Source: Pristionchus mayeri | Taxonomy: Eukaryota; Nematoda; Chromadorea; Rhabditida; Neodiplogasteridae | Length of the DNA stretch: 64,000 bases | Direction of reading: 5' to 3' | Assembly (NCBI GenBank): GCA_036245805.1 | Contig: BTRK01000004.1 | Location: 30,303,541-30,367,540, forward strand | In this document: positions 12,401 to 23,328 of the stretch, in pieces | Layout: every line of letters starts with the position of its first letter | Position numbering within the stretch: position 1 is the stretch's first letter | Position numbers and translations under genes: made by a program | The notes under the pieces: generated by a model | The model's database searches: none | What the model was told of the DNA's origin: nothing | The model's input: the letters and a program-made list of their open reading frames with translations, nothing else

Positions 12401-14198
12401 CAAACCATATTTTCTAGTATGCAGAACAATTATCTTGTATGTTCTTTGTTCCAGTATTCATTTGTCTGATCGAAGAAACAAATTAGTACGAAAAATGATG
12501 GCGTCTTGCAGCACCTCACCAAGTTCCCCCTGGAGAAATTCCTCTTCTCTCCAGTAGCAGGCACTCGGGGATATCTCCTATTCGAGGACAATCTTCATCT
12601 ATTCAAGGAGAAGGTCATCGGGCCAGCACTAGACCGAGTGGGAACCACCTTTGGAAAGAAGCCATTGTGAGTCAATTAATACTACTTTATAACGGGCATA
12701 TTTCTTTTTTTGTTTCCGTGACACACCCATTCAAAAAAAATAGGCGGATAGAAGGGTGCCAATAAGCCACAGTAAGCATCTAAAAGTACTGGTTGTGTCG
12801 CCACAATTTTTCAGAATTTGGAGCGCTTCTTTATCTTAATATTTTCGCCTGTTTACCGTCCGATAAGGGTATAAACCCGTGCTTAAGCGCGTTATGCTGA
12901 GTCCGTGGACTCTCGTGACTACATACTAGCAGAGGAGGTGATGATGTTTGGAAAAATGGAGATTATTATCAGCTTCCTCTCTTCTCGTGGAGTGTAGCCT
13001 CTGCGAGCGATTGGTGTAACACGTGGTGATAAGGGACTAGAGTGAGCTTTGATGAGACTAGAAGCAATCGGATTGAATGAATGAAAGTGCCTATGGGGAT
13101 CTGCAACATTGACAAACTATTCAAACATTAAATATTTTTGAAACAATCTCCTAATAACTGAAAACGGTATTTCAGCTGGGCGAGAACATTCGGGAAACTC
13201 CGCGAGGTTTACGGAGTTTTCATGCCATTCGTCTCGAAGAGATGGATCTATAAGGCGGATAACATGGTTGAGCTGATTGGAAGGATGCAACCGCAAGATG
13301 TGGAGGCTAGTTCTAACCATTTTTCTTGTTTAAAACAGCCTTTCGTGGCCACTAATATAGTAAGAACAATTCAAACTGAAATCTATCGAAAAATTAACCT
13401 TTTAGAATTTCGATTTTGACGTCCGTAAGATCGTTTGGATCGACTACATTTCCGATGTGTTGTTCGGCATGAAAGCATTCCTCACCAAGAATGACATAAT
13501 GTCTGATGAAAAGCTAAAGATCGCGAGAAGAAATGTCCAAATGTAAGCTATTGGGATATCTAGAGATTTCTCCTCACCTGATCTTCCGATGGAATGGATA
13601 GGACTAGTGGATATGTTGATAGAGTACGATTAATATACTATCCACATATCAGTCCGTTAAAATGGCACTCGGTCGGATGAGAACCAAAAAAATTACCCTT
13701 CTCCAGCATCTTCACTGTAGGTTCCCAAAGTGACGAAAATGCTTCTGTGAAAGTCCTACAGAAGTGTCCATTTTTTGGTTCTCATCCAGTGGGTTCTCAT
13801 CCGACGGTTCTCATCCGGTGCCGTTAAAATCCGTTAAAATCTCGTTAAAATCTCATCCGGTGCCGTTAAAATAAAAGGTAAAATATCTTCGCTGATTGCA
13901 GATACGCCGGCATTGAAGTTGCCTTGCTCCTACTACTCGGATGGCTTCTCTCAGTTATTATTACAGGGTGATTAACCATTGCGATCATCTTGAGGTTCAA
14001 TTCAAACGAGTAACAAATTTAAATAATTTCAGAAATATCTCTTCATTCTCGATTGCAATCTCACTCGGACTCTCCATGTACTTCTACCTCAACTGCATGA
14101 TGTTCAACCACTTGGAACTCCCATCGATTGAAAGCTACAGAGAGAGAATGAATGCCGCCATGAGATTGCATGAAGTCAATAATAATGTAAAATCTTGA
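9498..14198 (+). CDS. Fatty acyl-CoA reductase (alcohol-forming)
   Basis: Fourteen exons join in frame into 564 residues: 9498-9581, 9687-9797, 9847-9975, 10155-10280, 10434-10535, 10638-10781, 11861-11992, 12064-12191, 12267-12351, 12512-12666, 13176-13305, 13406-13542, 13902-13967 and 14033-14198. The enzyme reduces long-chain fatty acyl-CoA to alcohol with NADPH, for ether lipids and waxes. Residues 20-27 are the nucleotide-binding TGGSGFVG loop; Y224 and K228 (YCFTK) are the catalytic YxxxK pair. HCSTAYVN and FRPSII are further family landmarks. The C-terminal male-sterility/sterile domain follows (HCSTSHLN, LEKFLF). Two hydrophobic stretches near the C-terminus fit membrane anchoring at peroxisome or ER. 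Introns after 10280 and 13305 fit only if the donors are GC. The intron after 10781 carries a TA-flanked element, and that after 13542 a hairpin repeat. Confidence 0.92.
10793..11702. mobile_element. Tc1/mariner-type non-autonomous element in a FAR intron
   Basis: Ends are inverted repeats: CAGGGTGGTCCATAAATATG on the left and the complement of CAGGGTGGCCCAAAAATATG on the right, each followed by GTGACAAG-like sequence. Both sides are flanked by TA (10791-10792 and 11703-11704), the target duplication of the Tc1/mariner superfamily. It is 910 bp and I see no transposase ORF inside. It lies in the intron between FAR exons 6 and 7, only 9 bases after the 5' splice junction, and accounts for most of that intron's length. 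Confidence 0.8.
13654..13829. repeat. Hairpin repeat, family with core TCGGATGAGAAC, copy 1
   Basis: The left arm reads CGTTAAAATGGCACTCGG then TCGGATGAGAACC; the right arm ends in GGTTCTCATCCGGTGCCGTTAAAA, its approximate complement. GGTTCTCATCC occurs three times on the right side, and shorter GCCGTTAAAA repeats continue to about 13871. The repeat is inside a FAR intron. A second copy of the same arm sequence is at 20587. Confidence 0.75.
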
Positions 14199-15178
14199 TA
14201 TGTCTTGTTTATTTTCCGCCTCATACTTTCTGATCTTACGCAGTCATATTTGTTGTAAATTAGTCGGATATTCCTTCAATATCACATTTGTTTACTTTTA
14301 AATTTATGTAGATACCACAATATTTATAACATGTATCACGAGTCAGTGGAGGTGGCCACGAACAATTTTTTTCAAACCCATTTAAAATCAACCAAACTAA
14401 GTTGGAATACCACCCTAGTCAACAGTTTTTGAAAGAACCATACTATTTGTCCCAGAGCCGGCAATTAGGAATTCTCCGGCTCTGGTCCCGGAAATTCTGT
14501 ATCTTAACTCACAGATGAGCTACAGAGATGGCACAGGGCTTAAAAAACGTAGAAAATTATTTTGAGAAACTTTTATGTTGAAAACATATCATGAAACTCA
14601 AAAATAAATTATTTGGGTCTAAAATAATTTTGCCATAACCTAGGAGACTTCTGTGGAATTTTATTTCCCATTTTGAAAGAACATGTCCCCACACATATAA
14701 CAAAAAAATAAAAATGGCAAAATTGTAGGGGTTGTATGTCTCATTTTTTGCATTCAATGTGTAGTAGTCGCAACTTCAGTTCTTAAATATCCGAAATTAT
14801 CATTCCACCTTACTACATTTCACTTTCTGGTACTTATTTGCGATGTTTCCTGACCACTAAAGCTAAACTACTGTGCGAAATTTGAAATTTCGAACTTTCG
14901 AAAAATTCGATTTTCGCAGCCTCGCATGAGCACGATTTTCAGCATTGAAAACTTAAAATTTATAAGCAGGGGACGGACAGCTACTGTCCATTGTCATATT
15001 ATGCACCGATATCAATAAAAATAATGCAATGCGGAACCATCGAAACTACTATTCTTATCGAAATTTTCTGCCCAATATCGCTCTAATGAAGGCTCGCCAG
15101 GGGATTATATTACTTTTTGATACAATTAGTAAGAATATCGATGCAATTACATCACGTACAGTATACTTTGGGGTTGAC
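14199..15178. repeat. Intergenic, with a partial copy of a dispersed palindromic element family
   Basis: From about 14326 the sequence TATCACGAGTCAGTGGAGG followed later by CCGGCTCTGGTCCCGG and GAAACTTTTATGTTG matches the elements at 33754-36289 and 45715-46762. Only one arm is visible; any other end could lie in the assembly gap that follows. No gene is seen in this stretch. Confidence 0.65.
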
Positions 15179-15678
15179 NNNNNNNNNNNNNNNNNNNNNN
15201 NNNNNNNNNNNNNNNNNNNNNNNNNNNNNNNNNNNNNNNNNNNNNNNNNNNNNNNNNNNNNNNNNNNNNNNNNNNNNNNNNNNNNNNNNNNNNNNNNNNN
15301 NNNNNNNNNNNNNNNNNNNNNNNNNNNNNNNNNNNNNNNNNNNNNNNNNNNNNNNNNNNNNNNNNNNNNNNNNNNNNNNNNNNNNNNNNNNNNNNNNNNN
15401 NNNNNNNNNNNNNNNNNNNNNNNNNNNNNNNNNNNNNNNNNNNNNNNNNNNNNNNNNNNNNNNNNNNNNNNNNNNNNNNNNNNNNNNNNNNNNNNNNNNN
15501 NNNNNNNNNNNNNNNNNNNNNNNNNNNNNNNNNNNNNNNNNNNNNNNNNNNNNNNNNNNNNNNNNNNNNNNNNNNNNNNNNNNNNNNNNNNNNNNNNNNN
15601 NNNNNNNNNNNNNNNNNNNNNNNNNNNNNNNNNNNNNNNNNNNNNNNNNNNNNNNNNNNNNNNNNNNNNNNNNNNNNN
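15179..15678. other. Assembly gap (500 N)
   Basis: Exactly 500 N, which suggests a gap of unknown true length. It probably hides the 5' exons, including the signal peptide, of the gene that follows. Confidence 0.98.
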
Positions 15679-15867
15679 GTAAAGTTTACTTTGAGCATTT
15701 CCTAAGAGGTCCATCACTCGAGTCTCCTCTTCTCCTCTCCCCTCAATTCCCTACATCAACGCTCATATTCCATATCTTATACATATTCATTATTACATAT
15801 TTTAAATATACATGTAATGTTATATTAGCAAATGATTGAAGGCGATAGATAATGAAGACATTATCAG

Positions 15868-18828
15868 ATAGCTGTTCTGAAGATGCTCCGCTGACCAGTA
15901 TCTGCGATCCCGATGACGACCTCTGCGAACCGGTGAGCAGTGTTACCTGAACACATGCACAACCTTTTTCTTTAGGATTCGTGATTTTTTAGGTCACTAT
16001 CAACGGTAAAACTATGGAATGCGATCCCAATGACGACTTCTGCGAAACGGTGAGCACACTTAAATATGTTCCCGTGGTATTCCTCATTTTAAGATTACCC
16101 TCGACGATGATGCATCTATCGAATGTACCTCGGATGCTCTTGTTTACAATCTGCTGCCGATCAAGTAATATAATATAGTTTTAATGGTATACTGTTATGC
16201 ATAGATATATCTATATATACCGATGTAATTATAATCGAAATTAGGAGTTCGTGGGATCTCGGCTAGAATGTGACAAGAGCCGAGGAGAGTGGAACATGCG
16301 AACAGATAATTAAGAGAAACGGATTGGCCATAGTGGAAACATTTTTCTGCAGAAATATTAGTCACTATCATGCCCTTTTGAAAATGAATCAAAGGATCCG
16401 TTTCAGCTCTGTGTACTAAGAAGACTCCCCTAAAAGCTTTTGCACACTGGAGGGCAGTAATTGCGAGACGGTAATTTCTGGTATGAAGGATTAATCAGAA
16501 CTGAATATTTCAAGATCACTCTTGACAATAAACGGATTTTAAGTGTGCTTCTGGAAGCCTAGTGTACAGATCATCAAGCAATGTTGTGTTCACTGCTACA
16601 AATTTCCAATTATATCACTCAGGTAATCAGTGGAAAAATGATAAAATGCGACTTGTCACGAGGAGTGTGGATTATGAAAAGAGCGCATGGAAATCAGATC
16701 GTTGATATCAAATAACCAGGATATATTGTCTGCAAAAAAGAATGTATGTTGTCATATTTTTGATCGCTACACAATGAAAAGAAGAGATAATGAAGGAATT
16801 ATTTTAGTAAGTTGTATCGCAGAGGCTCTTCTGACCAGCACTTGCGATGCCGATGATAACTTATGCAGAACGGTGAATATATTAAATCATTATATTGCCC
16901 ACAATCGATTATTTAGGTAACTCTTCACGATAGAAAACCGATAAAATGTAGATCTGGTATTCTTGTATACAAATCTGCAACAAATCAACTGGTGATTTTC
17001 CCAAAGTGATCAGGATGTAACGAAAATTTTACGAATAGGAATTGGCTGGGTCTCATGTGCTTGATTACACTTAAAAGACATTATTGGAATTTTTATAAAT
17101 TTGATAAAACATCCTATAACATCGAACAAAAAGGAAATATCGTTTGCAAAATCAGTAAGTCATTTATCTAAGTTGGGCTTATCAACAAATTCAGCACTGT
17201 GCGCTTCGAAGGTTCCCCTGAAGAGTATTTGAGATTCGGATGATTATCTCTGCAAGACAGTTAAACCAAGACTCAATCGGTTAACCGAAGTTGAATATTT
17301 TAGGTCATTTTTTACGATAATTCACTAATTGAGTGTCCCTCAGGAAAAGTCGAATTTAAATCTGCTGTCGATAATAAGGTAGACATTTCCCATCAATATG
17401 TTTGTTTCTCTGAACCTTCCCAGGATTTCGAGGGCATTGGACTACGTTGCGATAAGACAAATGGATTCTGGAATTTGATAATTGAAAACAATTCTTTTGA
17501 AACAATTTCGGAAAAAGGAAATATCATCTGCAGATACAGTATATACATTCTCTTCCCACTCGATCCATAATTGTTTTCAGAAGACTGTGACATCTCCAAG
17601 CTGTGCCCATTCTGTGTGAAGGCATATTTATATAAACTGGAAATGGGTAAATGAATGCGTGTTCCATTCAGGATGGAAATTTCCCCAATAAATACCGATG
17701 CCCGGCTGATCACACCATCGAGTGAGAATGAATTGAAGAGAACTAATTCTTACTCTTTCCCTCAGAGTCGTCGATTCTTCTTCTCCCAACCCTCGATTGC
17801 TTCCTGATTCCTCTCGATTTGTGTGCAAACTGGGCAAATGGGAGAGCGAGAACGGAAATTCATTAGCCGATTCAACCAGAGTCAATTGTCTACCCATCAC
17901 GACTACCGTAGAGACCACCATTGCTTCTACTACCGTGATTGATTCCACAACGGAAGTTCCAACTACGGTGGCAACTACGGAAACCTCAATTACTCAAGTC
18001 GATACCACAACCGCTGCTATCACCACCGAAGCCATCACTATCGTAGCCACAAGCACATCTGCTGCTATCACTCCCGAGATGGACATAGTACCCGAAGGAG
18101 CAACCAGGCAACTGCCGAATACTTTGTCTACTACCGTGTCTTCTATCGCACCCGATGCCACAACCACTGTAGGCACCACTACAGTCAATACTATTGTGAA
18201 TGGTGAGCACTCTTCGGCTCTAGACTACTTTGATTTACATACGAACGTAGGAATTATTGCAGACTCCGCCCCCTCTTCGGCTGGTCAAACGAGTGGGAAG
18301 GCGGGTGCATTCGTGCTCATTGGCTTCTCCGTCCTCCTCCTTCTCCTCCTCCTCGTCTTCCTTGGCCTCGGACTGAGTGGAAAGGGATGGATACACACTA
18401 TGTGAGCTACTTCTGTTCTAATTTGTTTAATTTGTCTAATTTTTTCATCTTAATGTCATTCCTCCATTCAGAATTCTCTCTAAACTGCGCGGAAGGAAGG
18501 GGGAGAGAAAATCTTCCAAAGATGGCGGATCGCCCGGTTCTTCACGCAAAGATCAGGTTAGGAATATTTTAGTCAGTTTTATCGCAATTTTCTCGTTCTA
18601 CTAAAATTAAAAAAATATTTTATTCTCAAAAATACTAGATATATTTGAGTCTATCGGCCCCTCTCCGGGTGCAGATTCTCCCACTGCCTCAGGCAAGGCG
18701 ACGACTCGCGATGAACAAGAGGTGCGAGTACATTATATGTTCGAAAATGATATTTGAATAATCAGGGCGACACAGTGACTGGGACCACTGGGGGAGCAAC
18801 TGAGACACAAACGACCTTCGAGATATAA
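15868..18828 (+). CDS. Cys-rich, Ser/Thr-rich type I membrane protein, copy A (5' end missing)
   Basis: I do not recognise the family, but the gene is a clear paralogue of the one at 31977-36370. A repeating exon set encodes an acidic Cys motif (SICDPDDDLCE), a VTINGK..ECP exon and a CD..GxW..GNIICRY exon. The set recurs around 15880-16390, 16400-16700, 16820-17000 and 17200-17550, and the middle copies are damaged (a stop replaces the expected Cys codon near 17233). Then come CDISKLCPFCVKDGN, a VCKLGKWES exon, a long Thr/Ser/Val-rich stalk likely to be O-glycosylated, SAPSSAGQTSGKAG, a 20-residue Leu/Val membrane helix and a basic tail ending TTFEI. The exon after GTGTGAAG uses a GC donor where copy B has GT. 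The signal peptide exon is not visible and probably lies in the gap. Confidence 0.75.
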
Positions 18829-19283
18829 GAGACGAAGGAAATCGAAGTGAAAAACAAACCATTTGATGTGATAAATGATATAATTCGAGCTGTGTGAATA
18901 TTCGACTCTCTGAAATTTTTTTCGTTAATTGTCCCTATTGCTTGACTATAACTGCTCAGCATAGTCTCTGATTTCTTCAGGACGATCACATTCAGTGACG
19001 CATTCTGACTGAAAAACTATCGAGAGATAAACAAAATGCTATACTGCTGGATCATTATAGACTCATTGAAAACGGTTTCCATCATCGTCTACAACAGCGC
19101 CATTCGGATGAGTTGAAAAGCATTCAGATAGAGGCAACACTGTTTTTCTAGTTGGTGTCTCTACTGAGGTTCTCTCTGCAGCTCGACAATGAACCTCATC
19201 CTTGTAGCAAATCGCATCGAATGCATCAACTATTGTACGAGAAGTTATTTATCTAATGTCGAATAATTGCAACGAATGTAGTA
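18829..19283. other. Intergenic, possible first exon of the next receptor
   Basis: Between the stop of copy A and the first confident transmembrane exon of the Str-like receptor. A short upstream coding exon with the receptor start codon should be here, but I cannot place it with confidence. Confidence 0.4.
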
Positions 19284-21429
19284 TTGGTCGTTTCAGGTAC
19301 GGGCCTTTTTCTGAATATTCTACTTGTTTACCTTATTCTCAAAGTGAAACGATCAGAAAATCGCGTACAAATATTTGCAGGTAATGGAAAATTGATAAAT
19401 TATATAATTCTCTTATTTCAGCTCTCATTTGTGAGCAATGACATTGCGTTTGCTTCTGTATCCTACGCTTTGGGAGACGTAATTATTATCCATATCTAAA
19501 AAAGTATCCGACAGTTTCAGAAATTGTTTACGAAAGGACACACTGTTGCTCTGTTTCTCACAAGCCCTTATGGCAACAATTTGGTTGGTTCTTCAGCTAA
19601 AAATTGTTAATAAATATTTCAGTACATCGTTTGCCTTTTTGCTTCCATGTTCTGCAGCATTCTAGTCGTCGTCACCTTCAACTTTCTTTACCGCTATTTT
19701 GCAGTCGTAATGTTAGCTCTACATTCTTTTGAATAATTTTAATTCGATTAACAACTTTGATCGAGCTGTTCTGTAACATTTCAAAGGAGCAGATTTTAAA
19801 ATAATGTTTGCAGGCCTCAACGCATCAGACTCTTCTCCACAGCGTGGTTCCCGTCTGTTTAGTCCTCTTAGCGTTTCTCGTCTGTGCTGTGTGGTATGTT
19901 AAGTGTAAACATGTTAACTACGCAGCGCTTCGCAATGTCGAATAAATGTATTCATGCCAGGTACACCGACTGCTACTTTTTCTACGTGGCAACTGTCGAG
20001 GGTCGGCAACCGTGCTGCTGACTTCAAGCAAAAATACGGACTGGACTCAATGGCACATGCAATTGTGATGGCCGATTATTGGGTATGGGATTGGCGTTGA
20101 CTTACAATGTATCTTATTGCCACTCTATTCGTCAAAAACGGTTTCATTTTTCTTTCAAAATTGCCTGATGATGTTTTGCTTTTCAATACGCTGTTTAAAA
20201 AATGTGTAAAAATGCCTTTTTGTTAAATTTTTAATCATTTTCCGTATTAATTCAGCGCGAAGGACCACTACGACACTCGTCCCATCATTGGCGTCGCTAT
20301 TTTCTTCATAATAATTGCCTCTGGATTCGCATTTATGGTGAGGACAAACAAGGTCAACCCAAAAATGCCATCAATATCCGCAGAAAAACGGATCGATTTG
20401 TAAAAATCTCTAGTTCATTCCTTCTGCTAATGTTTCATTAAAATGATAACACAGTAAAATGCAGGTATACTGCACGGTGTCCATTCTTCGCTATCTTTCT
20501 CAAGCGAAAGCGATATCGTTGAGAACCAGAAGGTTGCAGTATGCCCTCTTCCGCACGCTAACCGTCCAGGTTGACAATATTTTGGTGGCACTAGGTCGGA
20601 TGAGAACTATGACATCATGCCGCCTTTTATATTTCAAAGGCGGCATGACGTCATGGTTCTCATCCGACCTAGAGCCCATTTTGGTTTGGTTACGAAGCTC
20701 TATTTTTTAAATATTAAATGTTAGTAAGATAATTTTGTGTTGATGCGTGGGAGCAAAATGAATTACAATGCATTGAATGCGTCTTGCATGCAAATAGCAC
20801 GATTTTTTCTGAGAAATATAGCTCAATGAGAAGACATCAAAGAGCGAATCAGTCTCTCTTATTTTCGCTTTATTTTACCCAAGCTTGAGCAGTGTAATTC
20901 ACTTCCGTGTTTTCGATATTAATTTTCGTTGCAATGAAAAGCATGAATTCCTCATAATAGGCAACGCAATGCTAACGAAAAAAAACGTGTAATGCCATTC
21001 AGACAATCGTTCCTGTCGTCTTTCTACACGCAAATTGTGGCGTAACCATACTGCTGCCACTCTTCGGTGTTGATATCAGCATGTTTTGGTAAAAAATCGG
21101 ACGTATTGATCAAATTACGAATAAGAAGATCACTAATTGCTGAAGAGGGTCGTGATTTTAGTGACTGGATCTCAGTCGCGTGCTCTTGCTTTCCTCCCTT
21201 CGATGCCCTTGCTACGATCCTGCTGATGCGCGACTACCGCCAGACTGTGTGCTCCATGATCTTGTGCAGGTCAGCTTTTACTTCCAACAATTCCCTGATC
21301 ACTGAACCTCGAAAAAGTGAAAAAAAGTTCTTGTTCCTATTCAGGTCACATCCATCACACTCGCTGACTTCGACAGTGTCCACTGTTCAGCCAATTAGCT
21401 CAGCGAAGGAAAACGCCAGCAAGAATTAG
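19284..21429 (+). CDS. Str/Srj-like seven-transmembrane chemoreceptor, probably frameshifted
   Basis: Exons give GTGLFLNILLVYLILKVKR (TM1), a segment around 19530-19590, YIVCLFASMFCSILVVVTFN with FLYRYFAV (TM3), SVVPVCLVLLAFLVCAVW (TM4), PIIGVAIFFIIIASGFAFM (TM5), SLRTRRLQYALFRTLTVQ, the family's pre-TM6 loop, TIVPVVFLHANCGVTI (TM6) and a last exon ending KENASKN at TAG 21427-21429. The exon at 19961-20080 changes frame: YTDCYFFYVATVEG is in one frame and ADFKQKYGLDSMAHA in the next. That is a typical receptor loop, so a one-base insertion or two-base loss near 20000 is likely. The intron after 20572 carries a hairpin element. The start codon was not found. Confidence 0.7.
20587..20677. repeat. 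Near-perfect hairpin repeat, core TCGGATGAGAAC, copy 2
   Basis: GGCACTAGGTCGGATGAGAAC at the left is answered by GTTCTCATCCGACCTAG at the right, and the stem continues through ATGACATCATGCCGCC and its complement to a loop near 20631. The arms match the ends of the repeat at 13654-13829, which defines a small MITE-like family with at least two intronic copies here. Confidence 0.85.
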
Positions 21430-21524
21430 AATGGCGATTACGGAAGGTGCCACTAAATGATACAGAAAGGGGATATATTATGGATAAATAAATGTGAACA
21501 GTAGAAGCAATATGATTATGATAA

Positions 21525-22962
21525 TTAGAATGAATTGTTAATGAATCCTCTGGATCTCTGCATTGACTGGCTGGGGGGTTCATCTAATTTCGTGCATCGA
21601 ATATGTGATTTCACGCCTGCATCGCATTTGGAAGCGTCGAATGAATCGTCATCTGAGGTCGTCAACTTCATTAAAATATTCTTCTGTCTCAATTCGGTCT
21701 CCATTTCGTCCCAAAACTCCTTGGATTTAGCAAAATACGTGTTCGAATTCGACACGTCAAACAGATCAAAAGTGACGCCAATATTCGACAGTTCAATAAT
21801 GAATTCACCTGAGGAAGTAGGGAGTAGATACTGGCATGAAGTTATTGTTACTCACGTATATCGGAAAATACGAATTTGCAAAATGTTATGGAGACATGAC
21901 GAACGTAATGTTTTCGACACAAAACGAAGATTCGCTCACTGAAGTAGCATTTTCTAGTAAGGATAACTATTGAGATTTTCAGTAAGAAAGTTCGTTCTGT
22001 TGTAATTTCTATTAAATTAACAAAATGATTTTTTTAAACACATACCGTAGGTAGGGGCTAAATTCTTTCTCTCGAACTTCCATTCGATTGATTTGCACTT
22101 CTCCGAAGATCTCATCAGCGGCTTCTTGAAGATCACCCCGTGTATCAAAACTGACTTCTTCCGAACGAGAATGGAAATTTTGGATGACGAGGGTTTCTAT
22201 GTGAGAGAAGGTAGAGGGGAATCGAACAATACGAGCGCGGATTCTTTTCTCTTCCGGCCCAATTCCACTCGTGATAGTCATGATTAAGATATAGGCGATT
22301 GCGCCTCCGAAGATGCAGACAATTCCGACAATGATTATGAAGACGGGGAAATGAAGAAGGCAAGGCGTCCCTTCGAAAAGGCAGTCAAGCACTGTAGCGA
22401 ATACTCCTAGGATTCCAAAGAGAACGACAAGACCGCAGATGGCGATTATTATTCCCACTTTTTCAGTGTAAGAGGACTTTCTTTCATAGTCTAAAATCCT
22501 CTGAGGGCCACAACAAACTTCCACGTCATTCTGTAGTGGAGAAATTATTGATTGAAATGAAATTATTGAATTGTTTAGAATGAAAAAATAGAGAGAGAGA
22601 TTAGAAAATTAAATCGGGACTCACTTTGTCGTGCTTGCACTGAAAACGTAGCCACTTGTTATAGCCAACAAGCGCCAAACATCTTTCCTGAACAATTGCA
22701 TACATGCTCAATCTCATCTCCTTGTATTCATAATGCATCTTGGATGAAAGGAATACTCGCTCAAGCGGGCCGATATTCTTCGGATCAGTGATGGCGGTAT
22801 TCCACGAGTGGGAAATCTGAAATGTCGAAAGAAAAATAGCCATCAACAATTACTTACCAGGCGCATACTCGGGTTCACCTCCTCACGGGTTATTTTAGCG
22901 ATTACATCATGAGGAAGTGAAGCGAGGTTGAGAGCAGCGTCAGGGTCGAGAATCAAATCCAT
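21525..22962 (-). CDS. F-box-like start plus two-TM protein, unidentified
   Basis: Starts at ATG 22962-22960. The first two exons read LASLPHDVIAKITRE and MRLISHSWNTAI, which resembles an F-box helix (LPxDV..I and a later W), then GYNKWLRFQCKHDK. A third exon has two hydrophobic segments, GIIIAICGLVVLFGILGVFA and FPVFIIIVGIVCIFGGAIAY, followed by a charged stretch with SGIGPEEKRIRAR. The last exon, around 21525-21830, is hydrophilic and ends NNSF. F-box-like protein with a membrane hairpin is an unusual combination, but such architectures occur in lineage-specific nematode families. I do not know a function. It is transcribed against the neighbouring receptor gene with the two 3' ends about 95 bp apart. 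Confidence 0.7.
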
Positions 22963-23328
22963 TTTTCAATCATAGACAGAGCCGAATTCTGAACAATCAA
23001 GCGATTTAGCTAGAAAGAAATTCAAAAATTTCGCGCCAATTTCGAATATTGGACAAACATCATTTCGATCATTACTTGGAAAGCTGCCAGCTGATAGTCT
23101 AATTTTAATTTTTATTGTCAGATTATAGACACTTTAGCAACTACAGATATCATATTGATCATTTCATGTTCTCCATTGACTGTGCGATTTGAGACAATTT
23201 GATCTCATTGTTTATTGACTACGCTACAACAGAAGATACCAATTGAGATCACTACTGAACGTTACTAAATCAGGGTAAGGGCTCATGTAGGGGAAGGGGC
23301 GTGCCAATCTTGTCTCCTGCCTTCCCGA

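Noticed and set aside
15029..15839. Long ORFs on both strands across 15179-15678
   Set aside because: They are made of N bases in the assembly gap.
17986..18210. Minus-strand ORFs rich in Gly/Ser or Val
   Set aside because: Antisense of the Thr-rich stalk of copy A.
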